DNA of 64,000 nucleotides from Pseudomonas fluorescens (GTDB lineage: Bacteria > Pseudomonadota > Gammaproteobacteria > Pseudomonadales > Pseudomonadaceae): positions 1 through 64,000 of the forward strand of contig NZ_CABVIY010000008.1 in assembly GCF_902498195.1 (NCBI RefSeq), read 5' to 3'. Positions within the stretch are counted from its first letter, which is position 1, and each line of letters begins with the position of its first letter. Both the position numbers and the translations under genes were made by a program. The notes under the pieces were generated by a model. That model made no database searches. It had not been told where the DNA came from and worked only from the letters and a program-made list of their open reading frames with translations. Shown here in pieces: positions 7,826 to 16,601 of this stretch.

Positions 7826-8470
7826 TCAGAACGGCTCGTTGCCCCGGCGCCGGAACCAGCCCGTCAACGACAGGCGCTCACGGGTTGCGGGCAGGACTTC
7901 ATGGGGGACGGCACCGGACAGGAAGACCACCAGGCAGCCACCGGTCGGCACCACATCGTAGTGCGTATCGTATTGCGCGCCTTCGTCCAGGTACATGCGC
8001 AACTGACCGCCGTGCTCCGGCAGCCAGGCGTCATTGAGGTAAACCACCGCCGAGACCATGCGCCGGTCGTCGTCGCGAAAACGGTCGAGGTGCTTGAGGT
8101 AGAACGCACCGGGCGGGTACAACGCGAAATGGCTTTCGAAATCCTCCAGCCCCAGGAACAGATCGCGGTTCATCGCCTCGCGCAGGCTGTCCATCAGGCG
8201 CAGATAGCTGTCACACGACTCGGCCTGGCCAGGCTCGATCCACTGGATATGATCGCCGCGAATCCCCTCGCGAATCTCCGAGGAAGGCCCACGCCCGACC
8301 GCTGCCGGCGCCAGTTCACCTTCGGCCGCACGTTTACGGCACTCGGCGGCCAGCGCCCGGGTCAAATCCAGAGGCAGGAAAATATTCTGCTGCGACCAGC
8401 CGTTGGCAGCCAGGTCATCGACGATTCGTAACAGCAACGGGTGATCAGAAGGTATTTGCATGGCGCGCAT
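7826..8470 (-). CDS. 2OG-Fe(II) oxygenase family protein
   Basis: A protein of 211 or 214 residues with a prolyl-4-hydroxylase-like jelly roll. The iron ligands are visible: His-x-Asp in FYLKHLDRF and the distal His in GAVPHEVLPATRERLSLTGWF, whose Arg would bind 2-oxoglutarate. The sequence GGQLRMYL lies between them. Starts at ATG 8470 (MRAMQIPSDH) and 8461 (MQIPSDH) are both possible; neither has a strong ribosome site. The substrate is unknown. It is followed by the DUF523 gene with a two-base gap and is divergent from the DUF2059 gene. Confidence 0.9.
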   Translation of the reverse strand: MRAMQIPSDHPLLLRIVDDLAANGWSQQNIFLPLDLTRALAAECRKRAAEGELAPAAVGRGPSSEIREGIRGDHIQWIEPGQAESCDSYLRLMDSLREAMNRDLFLGLEDFESHFALYPPGAFYLKHLDRFRDDDRRMVSAVVYLNDAWLPEHGGQLRMYLDEGAQYDTHYDVVPTGGCLVVFLSGAVPHEVLPATRERLSLTGWFRRRGNEPF

Positions 8471-8578
8471 AGTATTCCGGCGCCTGAAAATCCGACAGAG
8501 CCACGCAGCGGGTTGATACGAATTCTCGACAAGACCGTATGCCACACGGAGAATAGTCGCCTGCTGACAGGAGTCCCT

Positions 8579-9331
8579 ATGCGCCGTTTGCTTTTCTCTC
8601 TGCTGATGTTCTGTGTTTTGCCCGCCTGGGCAGACGGCCACGACCAGTTGTACAAGGTCGCCGGCTGGCCGGAACAACGCGCGCATTTCAGTGACGCCCT
8701 CTCCGCCGCGCAACAACGCTACCAGAACAGCCTGCCACCGGCCGTGTTCCAGGCGCTGGTCAATAACAGCAACCAGCGGTTTGACCCCAAGGCCGTGGAC
8801 CAGCGCGCCGAAGCGCAATTGCGCAAGAACCTCCTCGACCCGAAGCCGGCACTGGCGTTCTTTCAATCCCCGCTGGGCAAGAAAATCGTCGCCGCCGAAC
8901 TGCTCGCGACCCGTCGCGATCAACTGGCGAAAAACGCCAAGGGTTTGCCCAAGGTGCAGGCCAGCGACAGCCGCCTGCTGATCATCGGCCACCTGGCCCA
9001 GGCCCTGCCTGCACGCGAGGCCGGCGCCGAAGTCAGCCTGGCGATTGCCGGGGTCGCCGCCGACAGCCTGAGCTCGATGATCCCCGGCCTGCTCGGTGCG
9101 GGCCAGGCCCAGGGCATGTTGAACGGTCAGCGCCAGCGCTTGATGGACCAGATCGGCAGCGACCTGAACAACACCTTGCTGTACGTCTATCGCGACCTGT
9201 CGGACGAAGAGCTGGAAGAGTTCGCCACCTTTGCCGAGTCGGCCGAGGGCAAGGCGTATTACCAGGCGGCCCTGGCGGCGATCCGGGCGGGGTTGGCGGT
9301 TGGGCAGAGCAATTCGAACCTGAGCCAGTAA
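8579..9331 (+). CDS. DUF2059 domain-containing secreted protein
   Basis: A 250-residue protein with a signal peptide (MRRLLFSLLMFCVLPAWA, about residues 1-18) and a helical DUF2059-type body, including the late motif LLYVYRDLSDEELEEFATFA that is characteristic of the family. The start is fixed by CAGGAG a few bases before ATG 8579. Its role is unknown; the location is probably periplasmic. A REP pair follows. Confidence 0.85.
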   Translation: MRRLLFSLLMFCVLPAWADGHDQLYKVAGWPEQRAHFSDALSAAQQRYQNSLPPAVFQALVNNSNQRFDPKAVDQRAEAQLRKNLLDPKPALAFFQSPLGKKIVAAELLATRRDQLAKNAKGLPKVQASDSRLLIIGHLAQALPAREAGAEVSLAIAGVAADSLSSMIPGLLGAGQAQGMLNGQRQRLMDQIGSDLNNTLLYVYRDLSDEELEEFATFAESAEGKAYYQAALAAIRAGLAVGQSNSNLSQ

Positions 9332-9350
9332 CCGTTAGCGCCAGGCAAAT

Positions 9351-9411
9351 CGCTTTCGCGAGCAAGCCCGCTCCCACATCTCCTGTGGGAGCGGGCTTGC
9401 TCGCGAAGAGG
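9351..9411. repeat. REP pair (type II, convergent arms, 5-nt spacer)
   Basis: The two REP cores face the opposite way to type I and are separated only by TCTCC, so this is the most compact copy in the window. It lies between two convergent genes. Confidence 0.92.
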
Positions 9412-9423
9412 CCGGCAAGGTCG

Positions 9424-10371
9424 CTAAAGATTCCTGCCCTTGATCCGCTTGCTCAAAAACCCGAAAAATTCCCCGCGCAACACTGCCGCCTCATTCGCCA
9501 GGTGATGCCGCGCCTCGGGCAACATCAACACCTGAGGCCGATCGAATTTCGCCCGCAGCACCTCAAGGTTGTGCTGCCAATCCACCGTCATGTCCGCTTG
9601 CCCCTGCACAATCAACGGTCGTCGAGGGCTGGCAGGTGCCGCTTCGACACGCTTGATCCAGCGCGCCAACGCCCCCACCCACGCCGTCGGCAAGCGCAGC
9701 GGTTGCAACGGATCGGCTTGCAGGAACGGCAGGAAATCCGGGTCGTTGGAGTTTTCGCTGAAACGCCGGGCGATGGCCTTCACGAAAGGCCTGAGCAGGT
9801 AATAGCTCAGCTGCGACCAACCCCACGCCCGTGGTCGCACCAGCGGCGCCAACAGGATCACCTGGCCCTGGGCCGGGCTGCTCGTGCCCGCATTCAACAC
9901 ATGATCGATCACGATCGCGCCGCCCGTGCTCTGTCCGCACAGGTGCCACGGTTGCGGCAGATCAAGGGACTGCGCCTCGACAAACAGCCCTTGCAGCGTG
10001 TCCTGGTACTCGGCGAAATCCTTGATGCTCGCCCGCTCGCCACTGGACAGCCCATGCCCTGGCAAGTCGCAGGCGATCACCGCAAAATCCTGCTCCAGCG
10101 CCCACTCGATCACGTGCCGGTAGAGCCCGGTGTGATCGTAGAAACCGTGGAAGACGAACAGCGTCGCCTTGGCGCGCTCGGGCCACCAGACCTGGCTGAC
10201 CACGTCATACCCGTCGACCTGAAACCGCCCCAGGCCACTGCGGACGTTGCGCGAAGAAAAATCCAGCCCGTAGAACCGTTGATAGGCCTGCGCTTGCGCC
10301 GACAACGGCTGCCCCTCGGCCAATGGCCGCAGGCTGGCGCGCAGATGATCAGGGTCGAATGTAGCGGGCAT
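9424..10371 (-). CDS. alpha/beta hydrolase (monoacylglycerol lipase-like, serine aminopeptidase S33 family)
   Basis: A 315-residue cytosolic hydrolase. The nucleophile elbow is HLCGQSTGG with Ser148, and the oxyanion-hole strand is FVFHGFYDHTGLYRH (about 72-86). The catalytic Asp is probably in LIVQGQADMTVDW and the His in LPEARHHLANE. The arrangement resembles PldB/monoacylglycerol-lipase enzymes acting on lysophospholipids or monoglycerides; the actual substrate is inferred. It is divergent from the thioredoxin-like gene. Confidence 0.9.
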   Translation of the reverse strand: MPATFDPDHLRASLRPLAEGQPLSAQAQAYQRFYGLDFSSRNVRSGLGRFQVDGYDVVSQVWWPERAKATLFVFHGFYDHTGLYRHVIEWALEQDFAVIACDLPGHGLSSGERASIKDFAEYQDTLQGLFVEAQSLDLPQPWHLCGQSTGGAIVIDHVLNAGTSSPAQGQVILLAPLVRPRAWGWSQLSYYLLRPFVKAIARRFSENSNDPDFLPFLQADPLQPLRLPTAWVGALARWIKRVEAAPASPRRPLIVQGQADMTVDWQHNLEVLRAKFDRPQVLMLPEARHHLANEAAVLRGEFFGFLSKRIKGRNL

Positions 10372-10467
10372 GGACGATTCCGGAGCGTGAAACGGACTTT
10401 ATGGACCTGCGATATTCATCTGTCGCGGCAAGCATGGCAAGCTAGCCGACCTTCGAGGATTGAACCC

Positions 10468-11052
10468 ATGCGATCGCCCGTGCGCGCCACCCTGTTTGTC
10501 AGCCTGCTCGCCCTGGTGTGTGCCGGCGTGTTGTGGGCGGCCTACGACTGGTTCCAGGGGCGTTACCTGCGCGCCTTCAGCGAGCACACCGCGCTGTTCT
10601 CCGGCGACCCGCTGCGCCTGCCCGACACCCTCGCCGGCCCTGGCGCCATTCGTCTCGTGCACTTCTGGGACCCGGCCTGCCCGTGCAATGTCGGCAATCA
10701 ACAACACCTCGGCGAGCTTATCGAGCAGTACGGCCCGCAAGGCGTTGAGTTTTACGCCGTGCAAAAACCCGGCAGCCACGGCCAGTTGCCGAGCACCTTG
10801 AGCACGCTTAAAACCCTCAACGTGCTGCCCGGTTCCGAGCAGATTCCCGCCAGCCCCGCCGTGGCGATCTGGGATCGCAACGGCAAGCTGGCGTACTTCG
10901 GCCCCTACAGCGAAGGCCTGACCTGCAATTCCAGTAACAGCTTTATCGAACCGATCCTGCAAGCGCTGAACGAAGGCCGCCCGGTGAGTGCCACGCACAC
11001 ACTGGCCGTGGGATGTTACTGCCCCTGGCCTGTCGACCCGTCCAGGCAGTAA
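10468..11052 (+). CDS. membrane-anchored thioredoxin-like protein (DUF6436-type)
   Basis: A 194-residue protein with an N-terminal membrane anchor (about residues 8-25, TLFVSLLALVCAGVLWAA) and a periplasmic thioredoxin-like domain. The strand RLVHFWDPACPCNVGNQ ends in Cys-Pro-Cys rather than Cys-x-x-Cys. A cis-Pro candidate is in ASPAVAIWDRNGKLAYFGPY, and two further Cys lie in the tail GCYCPW. A redox role is plausible, but CPC is atypical for a disulfide oxidoreductase. ATG 10468 gives the anchor directly. The acylase gene follows after 107 bases. Confidence 0.75.
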   Translation: MRSPVRATLFVSLLALVCAGVLWAAYDWFQGRYLRAFSEHTALFSGDPLRLPDTLAGPGAIRLVHFWDPACPCNVGNQQHLGELIEQYGPQGVEFYAVQKPGSHGQLPSTLSTLKTLNVLPGSEQIPASPAVAIWDRNGKLAYFGPYSEGLTCNSSNSFIEPILQALNEGRPVSATHTLAVGCYCPWPVDPSRQ

Positions 11053-11142
11053 AAACGCGGCCACCCGAATCCCTCCTACGGGCGATGGGCCGATCCGGTG
11101 GGCCGTGTTAAACAGTGGCACCAGGGAACTGCTGCCACCCAT

Positions 11143-11150
11143 AACAACAA
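11143..11150 (+). promoter_or_regulatory. A-rich AANAANAA motif directly before the acylase ribosome site
   Basis: AACAACAA lies immediately upstream of GGAG and 10 bases before the start codon of the acylase gene. Such AANAANAA motifs are the known Hfq/Crc target in Pseudomonas mRNAs under catabolite repression. Confidence 0.45.
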
Positions 11151-11159
11151 GGAGTCACC

Positions 11160-13562
11160 ATGAAACGTAGCCTGATCGCCCTCGGCTCGCTGGTCGTCAC
11201 GCTCGCCGCTGCTGGCGGCTGGTACGTCTACAGCAAGCAGCCGACACGCCAGGGCATGGTGGAACTGCAACACCTGCAAGGCTCGGTCACCGTGCGCTAC
11301 GACGAGCGCGGCATCCCGCACATCCGCGCCGACAACGAACCCGACCTGTACCGTGCCCTGGGTTACGTTCACGCCCAGGACCGACTGTTCCAGATGGAAG
11401 TGCTGCGTCGCCTGGCCCGTGGCGAACTGGCCGAGGTACTCGGCCCGAAACTGCTCGACACCGACAAGCTGATGCGCAGCCTGCGCATTCGCGAACGCGC
11501 TGAAAGCTACCTGGCGAACCTGGACAAACAATCGCCGACCTTCATCGCCATGCAGGCGTACCTGGATGGCATCAACCAGTATCAGGACAGCCACGCCAAA
11601 CCGGTGGAGTTCGATGTGCTGGGCATCCAGAAACGCCCGTTCACCGCCCAGGACACCATCAGCATCGCCGGCTACATGGCCTACAGCTTTGCCGCGGCGT
11701 TCCGCACCGAGCCGCTGCTGACCTTCGTGCGCGATCAATTGGGCGCCGACTACCTGAGCGTTTTCGATCTCGACTGGCAGCCCAAGGGCGTGCTGGCGGA
11801 TCGCGCGGCACCGACGCTGGCCAGCGCCGACTGGAAGGACCTCAACGCCCTCGCCCGCCTGAGCGAGCAGGCCCTGGCCGACAACGGCCTGCCCCAATTC
11901 GAGGGCAGCAACGCCTGGACCGTGGCCGGCAGCCGCACCAAAAGCGGCAAGCCGCTGCTGGCGGGTGACCCGCATATCCGCTTTTCCGCGCCCTCGGTGT
12001 GGTACGAAGCGCACCTCTCGGCGCCGGGCTTCGAACTCTACGGCCACTACCAGGCGCTGATGCCGTTCGCCTCGCTGGGCATGAACCGTGACTTCGGCTG
12101 GAGCATCACCATGTTCCAGAACGACGACCTCGACCTGATTGCCGAGAAGGTCAACCCGGACAATCCGAATCAGGTCTGGTATCGCGGCAAATGGGTGGAC
12201 ATGGTGAGCAGCGAGCAGCAGATCGCAGTCAAGGGCCAGGCTCCCGTGACCCTCGTGCTGCGCCAGTCGCCCCACGGCCCGATCGTCAACGATGCGCTGG
12301 GCAACAGCGTCGGCAAAACACCGATCGCCATGTGGTGGGGCTTTCTCGAAAGCCAGAACCCGATCCTCGAAGGCTTCTACCAGCTCAACCGCGCCGACAC
12401 GCTGGCCAAGGCTCGCACGGCGGCCGCCAAGGTCCAGGCGCCTGGCCTGAACATCGTCTGGGCCAACGCCAAGGGCGACATCGGCTGGTGGGCCGCGGCG
12501 CAACTGCCCAAGCGTCCGGCCGGGGTGCGCCCATGGTTCATCCTTGACGGCAGCAGTGCCGAAGCGGACAAGGACGGCTTCTACCCCTTCAGCGCCAACC
12601 CGCAGGAAGAAAACCCGGCGCGGGGCTACATTGTCTCGGCCAACTTCCAGCCCGTATCACCAACGGGCATGGAGATCCCCGGCTATTACAACCTGGCCGA
12701 TCGTGGCCAGCAGCTCAACCATCAACTCGGCGACAAGGGCATCAAGTGGGACCTGGAGTCCAGCCAGACACTGCAACTGGGCACCACCACCGGTTACGGT
12801 CCGCGCGTGCTGGCGCCCTTGCTGCCGGTGCTGCGCAGCGTGGTGAGCGATCCTGCCGAGCTGAAACTGGTGGAGCAACTGGCCCAGTGGAAAGGCGATT
12901 ACCCGCTCGACTCCACCAGCGCCACGCTGTTCAACCAGCTGCTGTTCAACCTGGCCGACGCCGCGATGCACGATGAATTGGGCAATGACTTTTTCGAGAC
13001 ACTGCTCTCGACCCGGGTGATCGATGCCGCGCTGCCGCGCCTGGCGGCAAACCCTGATTCACCGTGGTGGGACAACCGCACGACCCTCGGCAAGGAAACC
13101 CGCGCCGATACGGTCAAGGCAGCCTGGCAGGCCAGCATCGCCCACCTCAAGGCCACCCTCGGTGCAGACTTCGCACAATGGCAGTGGGGCAAGGCGCACA
13201 CCCTGACCCACGGTCATCCGCTGGGCCAGCAAAAGCCGCTGGATCGCCTCTTCAACGTCGGGCCTTTCGCCGCGCCCGGCACCCACGAAGTGCCGAACAA
13301 CCTGTCGGCCAAAATCGGCCCGGCACCGTGGCCCGTGACGTACGGCCCGTCGACGCGGCGCCTGATCGACTTCGCCGACCCGGCCCACAGTTTGACGGTG
13401 AACCCGGTTGGCCAGAGCGGCGTGCTGTTCGACAGTCACTATGACGATCAGGCCGATGCGTACATCGAGGGGGTTTACTACCAGGCGCATCTCAATGATG
13501 AAGAGGTGACGGCCAATACGCGCAGTACCTTGAAGCTGTTGCCGGCAAGGTCAGCGCAATAG
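11160..13562 (+). CDS. hacB: penicillin acylase family protein, HacB-like acyl-homoserine lactone acylase
   Basis: An 800-residue N-terminal-nucleophile hydrolase precursor with an N-terminal signal/anchor (about 1-24) for the periplasm. After the alpha chain and linker, the beta chain would begin at Ser250 in FEGSNAWTVAGS, the nucleophile freed by self-cleavage at Gly-Ser. Beta-chain landmarks are LLAGDPHIRFSAPSVWYEAHL, NRDFGWSITMFQNDD, and a late NLSAKIGPAPWPVTYGPSTRR. Length and position next to the spu genes match HacB of P. aeruginosa (recalled as PA0305), which cleaves long-chain acyl-homoserine lactones. Substrate range here is inferred. AAGGAG precedes the ATG. Confidence 0.87.
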   Translation: MKRSLIALGSLVVTLAAAGGWYVYSKQPTRQGMVELQHLQGSVTVRYDERGIPHIRADNEPDLYRALGYVHAQDRLFQMEVLRRLARGELAEVLGPKLLDTDKLMRSLRIRERAESYLANLDKQSPTFIAMQAYLDGINQYQDSHAKPVEFDVLGIQKRPFTAQDTISIAGYMAYSFAAAFRTEPLLTFVRDQLGADYLSVFDLDWQPKGVLADRAAPTLASADWKDLNALARLSEQALADNGLPQFEGSNAWTVAGSRTKSGKPLLAGDPHIRFSAPSVWYEAHLSAPGFELYGHYQALMPFASLGMNRDFGWSITMFQNDDLDLIAEKVNPDNPNQVWYRGKWVDMVSSEQQIAVKGQAPVTLVLRQSPHGPIVNDALGNSVGKTPIAMWWGFLESQNPILEGFYQLNRADTLAKARTAAAKVQAPGLNIVWANAKGDIGWWAAAQLPKRPAGVRPWFILDGSSAEADKDGFYPFSANPQEENPARGYIVSANFQPVSPTGMEIPGYYNLADRGQQLNHQLGDKGIKWDLESSQTLQLGTTTGYGPRVLAPLLPVLRSVVSDPAELKLVEQLAQWKGDYPLDSTSATLFNQLLFNLADAAMHDELGNDFFETLLSTRVIDAALPRLAANPDSPWWDNRTTLGKETRADTVKAAWQASIAHLKATLGADFAQWQWGKAHTLTHGHPLGQQKPLDRLFNVGPFAAPGTHEVPNNLSAKIGPAPWPVTYGPSTRRLIDFADPAHSLTVNPVGQSGVLFDSHYDDQADAYIEGVYYQAHLNDEEVTANTRSTLKLLPARSAQ

Positions 13563-13582
13563 TTCTTCGTTGATTGGACTGA

Positions 13583-13654
13583 CGCCTTCGCGAGCAAGCC
13601 CGCTCCCACTTTGGAATGCATTTCAATGTGGGAGCGGGCTTGCTCGCGAAAAGG
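13583..13654. repeat. REP pair (type II, GGAATGCATTTCA spacer)
   Basis: Convergent REP cores flank a short spacer TTTGGAATGCATTTCAAT. The same spacer recurs at 27081, 41193 and 52308. Confidence 0.92.
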
Positions 13655-13679
13655 CCCTGACAGACACCCAAAACCCAGC

Positions 13680-14645
13680 TCAAACCATCGCCGCAAAATT
13701 CAGCCTGAACTGCTGCGGCGTCACCCCCAGCCTGCGGTTGAACACGCTGCGCATGTGCTGGGCATCGCGAAACCCGCACTGGTACGCCACCGTCTTGAGC
13801 GGTGCGCCGGTGCTTTCCAGCATCACCCGCGCCGCATCCACCCGCGCCCGTTCGACGAACTCGGCCGGGGTTATTTTCGCTTCCTTGGCGAACACCCGGG
13901 AAAAGTTGCGCGGGCTCATGTTGGCGGCGTTGGCCAGGTCGGCGATGGTCAGGTCGCCGGTCAGGTTGGCCAGCACGTAGTGCTGGACCATCGCCACGGC
14001 CGACGTCGGTTCGGCGTGGGGCGTGAGGAACGGGCTGAACTGTGACTGCCCGCCCGAGCGCTGGGTAAACACCACCAGCCGCTTGGCCACGCTCAATGCG
14101 ACTTCCGGCCCGTGGTCACGGCCCAGCAGGAACAACGACAGGTCAATGCCCGCCGTGACCCCGGCCGAGGTGTAGAGCTCGCCATCCTGCGCGTACAGGC
14201 GATCAGCCTCGACCCTGGTCGACGGGCACAACGTCGCCAGCGCCGCCGCGTCATTCCAATGGGTGGTCACTGTGCGCCCTTCCAGCAACCCTGCGCGGGC
14301 GAGCATGAACGCGCCGTTGCAGATCGAACCAAAGCGCCGGGCCCGCGCGCAGGCATCACCCAGCCAGGCATCGAACGCAGCGCCAAAATCCATGAACGGC
14401 AACTGCGGACCGCCGGCGACCAGCAGCAGGTCATAGGCCTGCAACGCATCGCTGAAATGCCGATGGGCATTCAGCGCCAGACCGTTGGAACACGCCATCA
14501 CCCCGCGCCCCACGCCAATCACCTCCAGCCGATAGTGATCCTCGGGCGCGAGGAAACGATTGGCCTCGGAAAACACATCCATGGGACCGGTGACATCCAG
14601 CGACTGCACGCCGGCGAATACCACGATGGCGACGGTTTTACTCAT
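13680..14645 (-). CDS. GlxA family transcriptional regulator (DJ-1/PfpI + AraC helix-turn-helix)
   Basis: This 321-residue regulator has an N-terminal class-I amidotransferase-like (DJ-1/PfpI) domain (about 4-170: AIVVFAGVQSLDVTGPMDVF, LLLVAGGP, and FGSICNGAFMLARAGLLEG, where a Cys sits at the nucleophile elbow). The C-terminal AraC helix-turn-helix domain (about 215-320) includes TIADLANAANMSPRNFSRVFAKE and VAYQCGFRDAQHMRSVFNRRLG. The ligand is unknown. It is divergent from the HD-domain gene, a common arrangement for a regulator and its target. Confidence 0.93.
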   Translation of the reverse strand: MSKTVAIVVFAGVQSLDVTGPMDVFSEANRFLAPEDHYRLEVIGVGRGVMACSNGLALNAHRHFSDALQAYDLLLVAGGPQLPFMDFGAAFDAWLGDACARARRFGSICNGAFMLARAGLLEGRTVTTHWNDAAALATLCPSTRVEADRLYAQDGELYTSAGVTAGIDLSLFLLGRDHGPEVALSVAKRLVVFTQRSGGQSQFSPFLTPHAEPTSAVAMVQHYVLANLTGDLTIADLANAANMSPRNFSRVFAKEAKITPAEFVERARVDAARVMLESTGAPLKTVAYQCGFRDAQHMRSVFNRRLGVTPQQFRLNFAAMV

Positions 14646-14684
14646 GACGTGAATGGCCCTCTAAGAACCGGATTACACCGCCCC

Positions 14685-14788
14685 CTGTAGGAGCGAGCAT
14701 GCTCGCGATGGACGTCAACGATGACGCTGGAGTCCTGACACCCCGAGGCGCTCTCGAGTGCATCGCGAGCATGCTCGCTCCTACAGGG
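14685..14788. repeat. second-family REP-like repeat, about 100 bp
   Basis: The ends are inverted TGTAGGAGCGAGCATGCTCG and its complement. Between them lies a conserved middle (GTCAACGATGACGCTGG...CCTGACACC) shared with the copies at 19955 and 57274. It lies in the divergent space between the GlxA regulator and the HD-domain gene. Confidence 0.88.
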
Positions 14789-14926
14789 GCGCGCAACAAG
14801 CGAGGCTGGCGCGATATGCATGCGCATTGGCCGGGATCGCAGCCATGGATCGATTGTCCGGTTTCAGGTGCGCGAACAGACTGGGCACCTCAGCGCCGCC
14901 ACGGCGTACATCACGAGGAAGCTGCC

Positions 14927-15568
14927 ATGAGCACCACCATTGCCGGTATCAAAATCCCCGACAGCGCATTGGCCAAGGCCACCACCGAATACATCCGCGA
15001 CATCGAATCCGACCTGCTGTACCACCACTCGCGCCGGGTGTTTCTGTTCGGTGCCCTGAGCGGGGAGCGCAAGCAACTGGCCTACAACCCGGAGCTGCTG
15101 TACGTCGGCGCGATGTTCCATGACCTGGGACTGGTGGAGGGTCACCGCAGCGACAACGAGCGCTTCGAAGTCGATGGCGCCAACGCGGCGGCGGCGTTCC
15201 TCAAGCCTTACGGGTTGAGCGATGACGATATCGAGCAGGTCTGGCTGTCGATTGCCCTGCACACCACGCCGGGTGTGCCGCAGCATCTGCGCCCGACGGT
15301 GGCGCTGGTGACCGCCGGTGTCGAGATGGACGTGCTGGGCATGGACTACGCGGCGTTTTCCACCGTGCAGCGCGAAGCGGTGGTGCATGCGCATCCACGG
15401 GGAGAAGGGTTCAAGGAGTGCATCATCTGCGCCTTCGCCGACGGCTTGCGCCATCGTCCGCAGACGACGTTCGGCAATGTGAAGACCGATGTGCTGGTGG
15501 ATCAGGAGCCGGGGTTCAAGCCGATGAACTTCGTCGAGGTCATCCGCCAATCGCCTTGGGTTGCGTAA
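14927..15568 (+). CDS. HD domain-containing protein, cyanamide hydratase-like
   Basis: A 213-residue cytosolic HD-superfamily metallohydrolase. His-Asp (H65-D66) lies in YVGAMFHDLGLVEGH, preceded by LLYHHSRRVFLFGAL (about 35-49) and followed by NERFEVDGANAAAAFL and WLSIALHTTPG. This pattern, including RFEVDGA, resembles the cyanamide hydratase/Ddi2 type of HD proteins. The natural substrate in Pseudomonas is unknown. GAGGAA before ATG 14927 sets the start. It is divergent from the GlxA-type regulator. Confidence 0.86.
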   Translation: MSTTIAGIKIPDSALAKATTEYIRDIESDLLYHHSRRVFLFGALSGERKQLAYNPELLYVGAMFHDLGLVEGHRSDNERFEVDGANAAAAFLKPYGLSDDDIEQVWLSIALHTTPGVPQHLRPTVALVTAGVEMDVLGMDYAAFSTVQREAVVHAHPRGEGFKECIICAFADGLRHRPQTTFGNVKTDVLVDQEPGFKPMNFVEVIRQSPWVA

Positions 15569-15573
15569 AACCA

Positions 15574-15664
15574 ATGTGGGAGCGGGCTTGCTCGCGAAGA
15601 GGGAGTGTCAGTCTACATATTCGTTGACTGATACACCGCTTTCGCGAGCAAGCCCGCTCCCACA
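15574..15664. repeat. REP pair (type I)
   Basis: Inverted REP cores have the GTGTCAGTCTAC...GACTGATACAC type spacer and sit between the convergent HD-domain gene and spuH. Confidence 0.92.
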
Positions 15665-15668
15665 TTTG

Positions 15669-15704
15669 AATTGGGTTGACCACAAGAATGTGGTCAACCC
15701 AATT
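15669..15704 (-). other. 16-bp perfect hairpin just after spuH
   Basis: AATTGGGTTGACCACA and its exact complement enclose a four-base loop. The stem starts six bases after the spuH stop codon on the transcribed strand. There is no T-run, so it is not a standard Rho-independent terminator; it may protect the 3' end of the spu mRNA. Confidence 0.75.
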
Positions 15705-15710
15705 AGTGGC

Positions 15711-16601
15711 TCAAGCCGCTTCCGGCGCTTGCGCGCGGCGCACGTCCGGTTGTTTCCAGGAGTCGGCGGCGCTTTCTTCGATGGCTTGCTGGATCGCACG
15801 CTTGCGCGCTTCTTCGGCACGACGGCTGAAGAACCAGACCAGGAAGGTCATCAGCGACACCGCCAGCAGAATCAGGCTGGCCACGGCGTTGATCTCAGGC
15901 TTCACGCCCAGGCGCACCGCCGAGAACACTTCCATCGGCAGGGTCGTGGAACCCGGACCCGACACGAAGCTGGCCAACACCAGGTCATCCAGCGACAGGG
16001 CAAACGACATCATGCCGCCCGCCCCCAACGATGGCGCGATCATCGGGATGGTGATCAGGAAGAACACTTTCCACGGCTTCGCACCCAGGTCCATGGCCGC
16101 CTCTTCGATGGACAGGTCCAGCTCACGCAAGCGCGCCGACACCACCACCGCCACATAGGCCGCACAGAACGTGGTGTGGGCGATCCAGATGGTCACGATG
16201 CCGCGTTCCTGCGGCCAACCGATCATCTGCGCCATGGCCACGAACAGCAGCAACAGCGACAGACCGGTGATCACTTCCGGCATCACCAACGGCGCGGTGA
16301 CCAGGCCACCGAACAGCGTACGCCCCTTGAAGCGGGTAATACGGGTGAGCACGAACGCGGCCAGCGTTCCCAGTGCGACGGCCGCAATCGCCGTGTAGCA
16401 GGCGATTTCCAGCGAGCGCACCACCGAGCCCATCAGTTGCGTGTTGTCCATCAGGCCGACGTACCACTTGATCGACCAGCCGCCCCACACCGTCACCAGT
16501 TTCGAGGCGTTGAACGAGTAGATCACCAGGATCAGCATCGGCAGATAGATAAACAGCAGGCCCAATACCAGCATCAGGCTGGAGAAACGGAAGCGCTTCA
16601 T
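15711..16601 (-). CDS. spuH: polyamine ABC transporter permease SpuH
   Basis: A 296-residue inner-membrane permease of the PotC/PotI type with about six membrane segments, starting FSSLMLVLGLLFIYLPMLIL. The ABC-permease EAA loop that contacts the ATPase is near ELDLSIEEAAMDLGAKPWKVF (Glu-Glu-Ala-Ala at about residues 155-158). With SpuG it forms the channel of the putrescine/spermidine importer. Its ATG overlaps the spuG stop as ATGA, showing translational coupling. It is the last gene of the spuBCDEFGH run. Confidence 0.95.
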   Translation of the reverse strand: MKRFRFSSLMLVLGLLFIYLPMLILVIYSFNASKLVTVWGGWSIKWYVGLMDNTQLMGSVVRSLEIACYTAIAAVALGTLAAFVLTRITRFKGRTLFGGLVTAPLVMPEVITGLSLLLLFVAMAQMIGWPQERGIVTIWIAHTTFCAAYVAVVVSARLRELDLSIEEAAMDLGAKPWKVFFLITIPMIAPSLGAGGMMSFALSLDDLVLASFVSGPGSTTLPMEVFSAVRLGVKPEINAVASLILLAVSLMTFLVWFFSRRAEEARKRAIQQAIEESAADSWKQPDVRRAQAPEAA

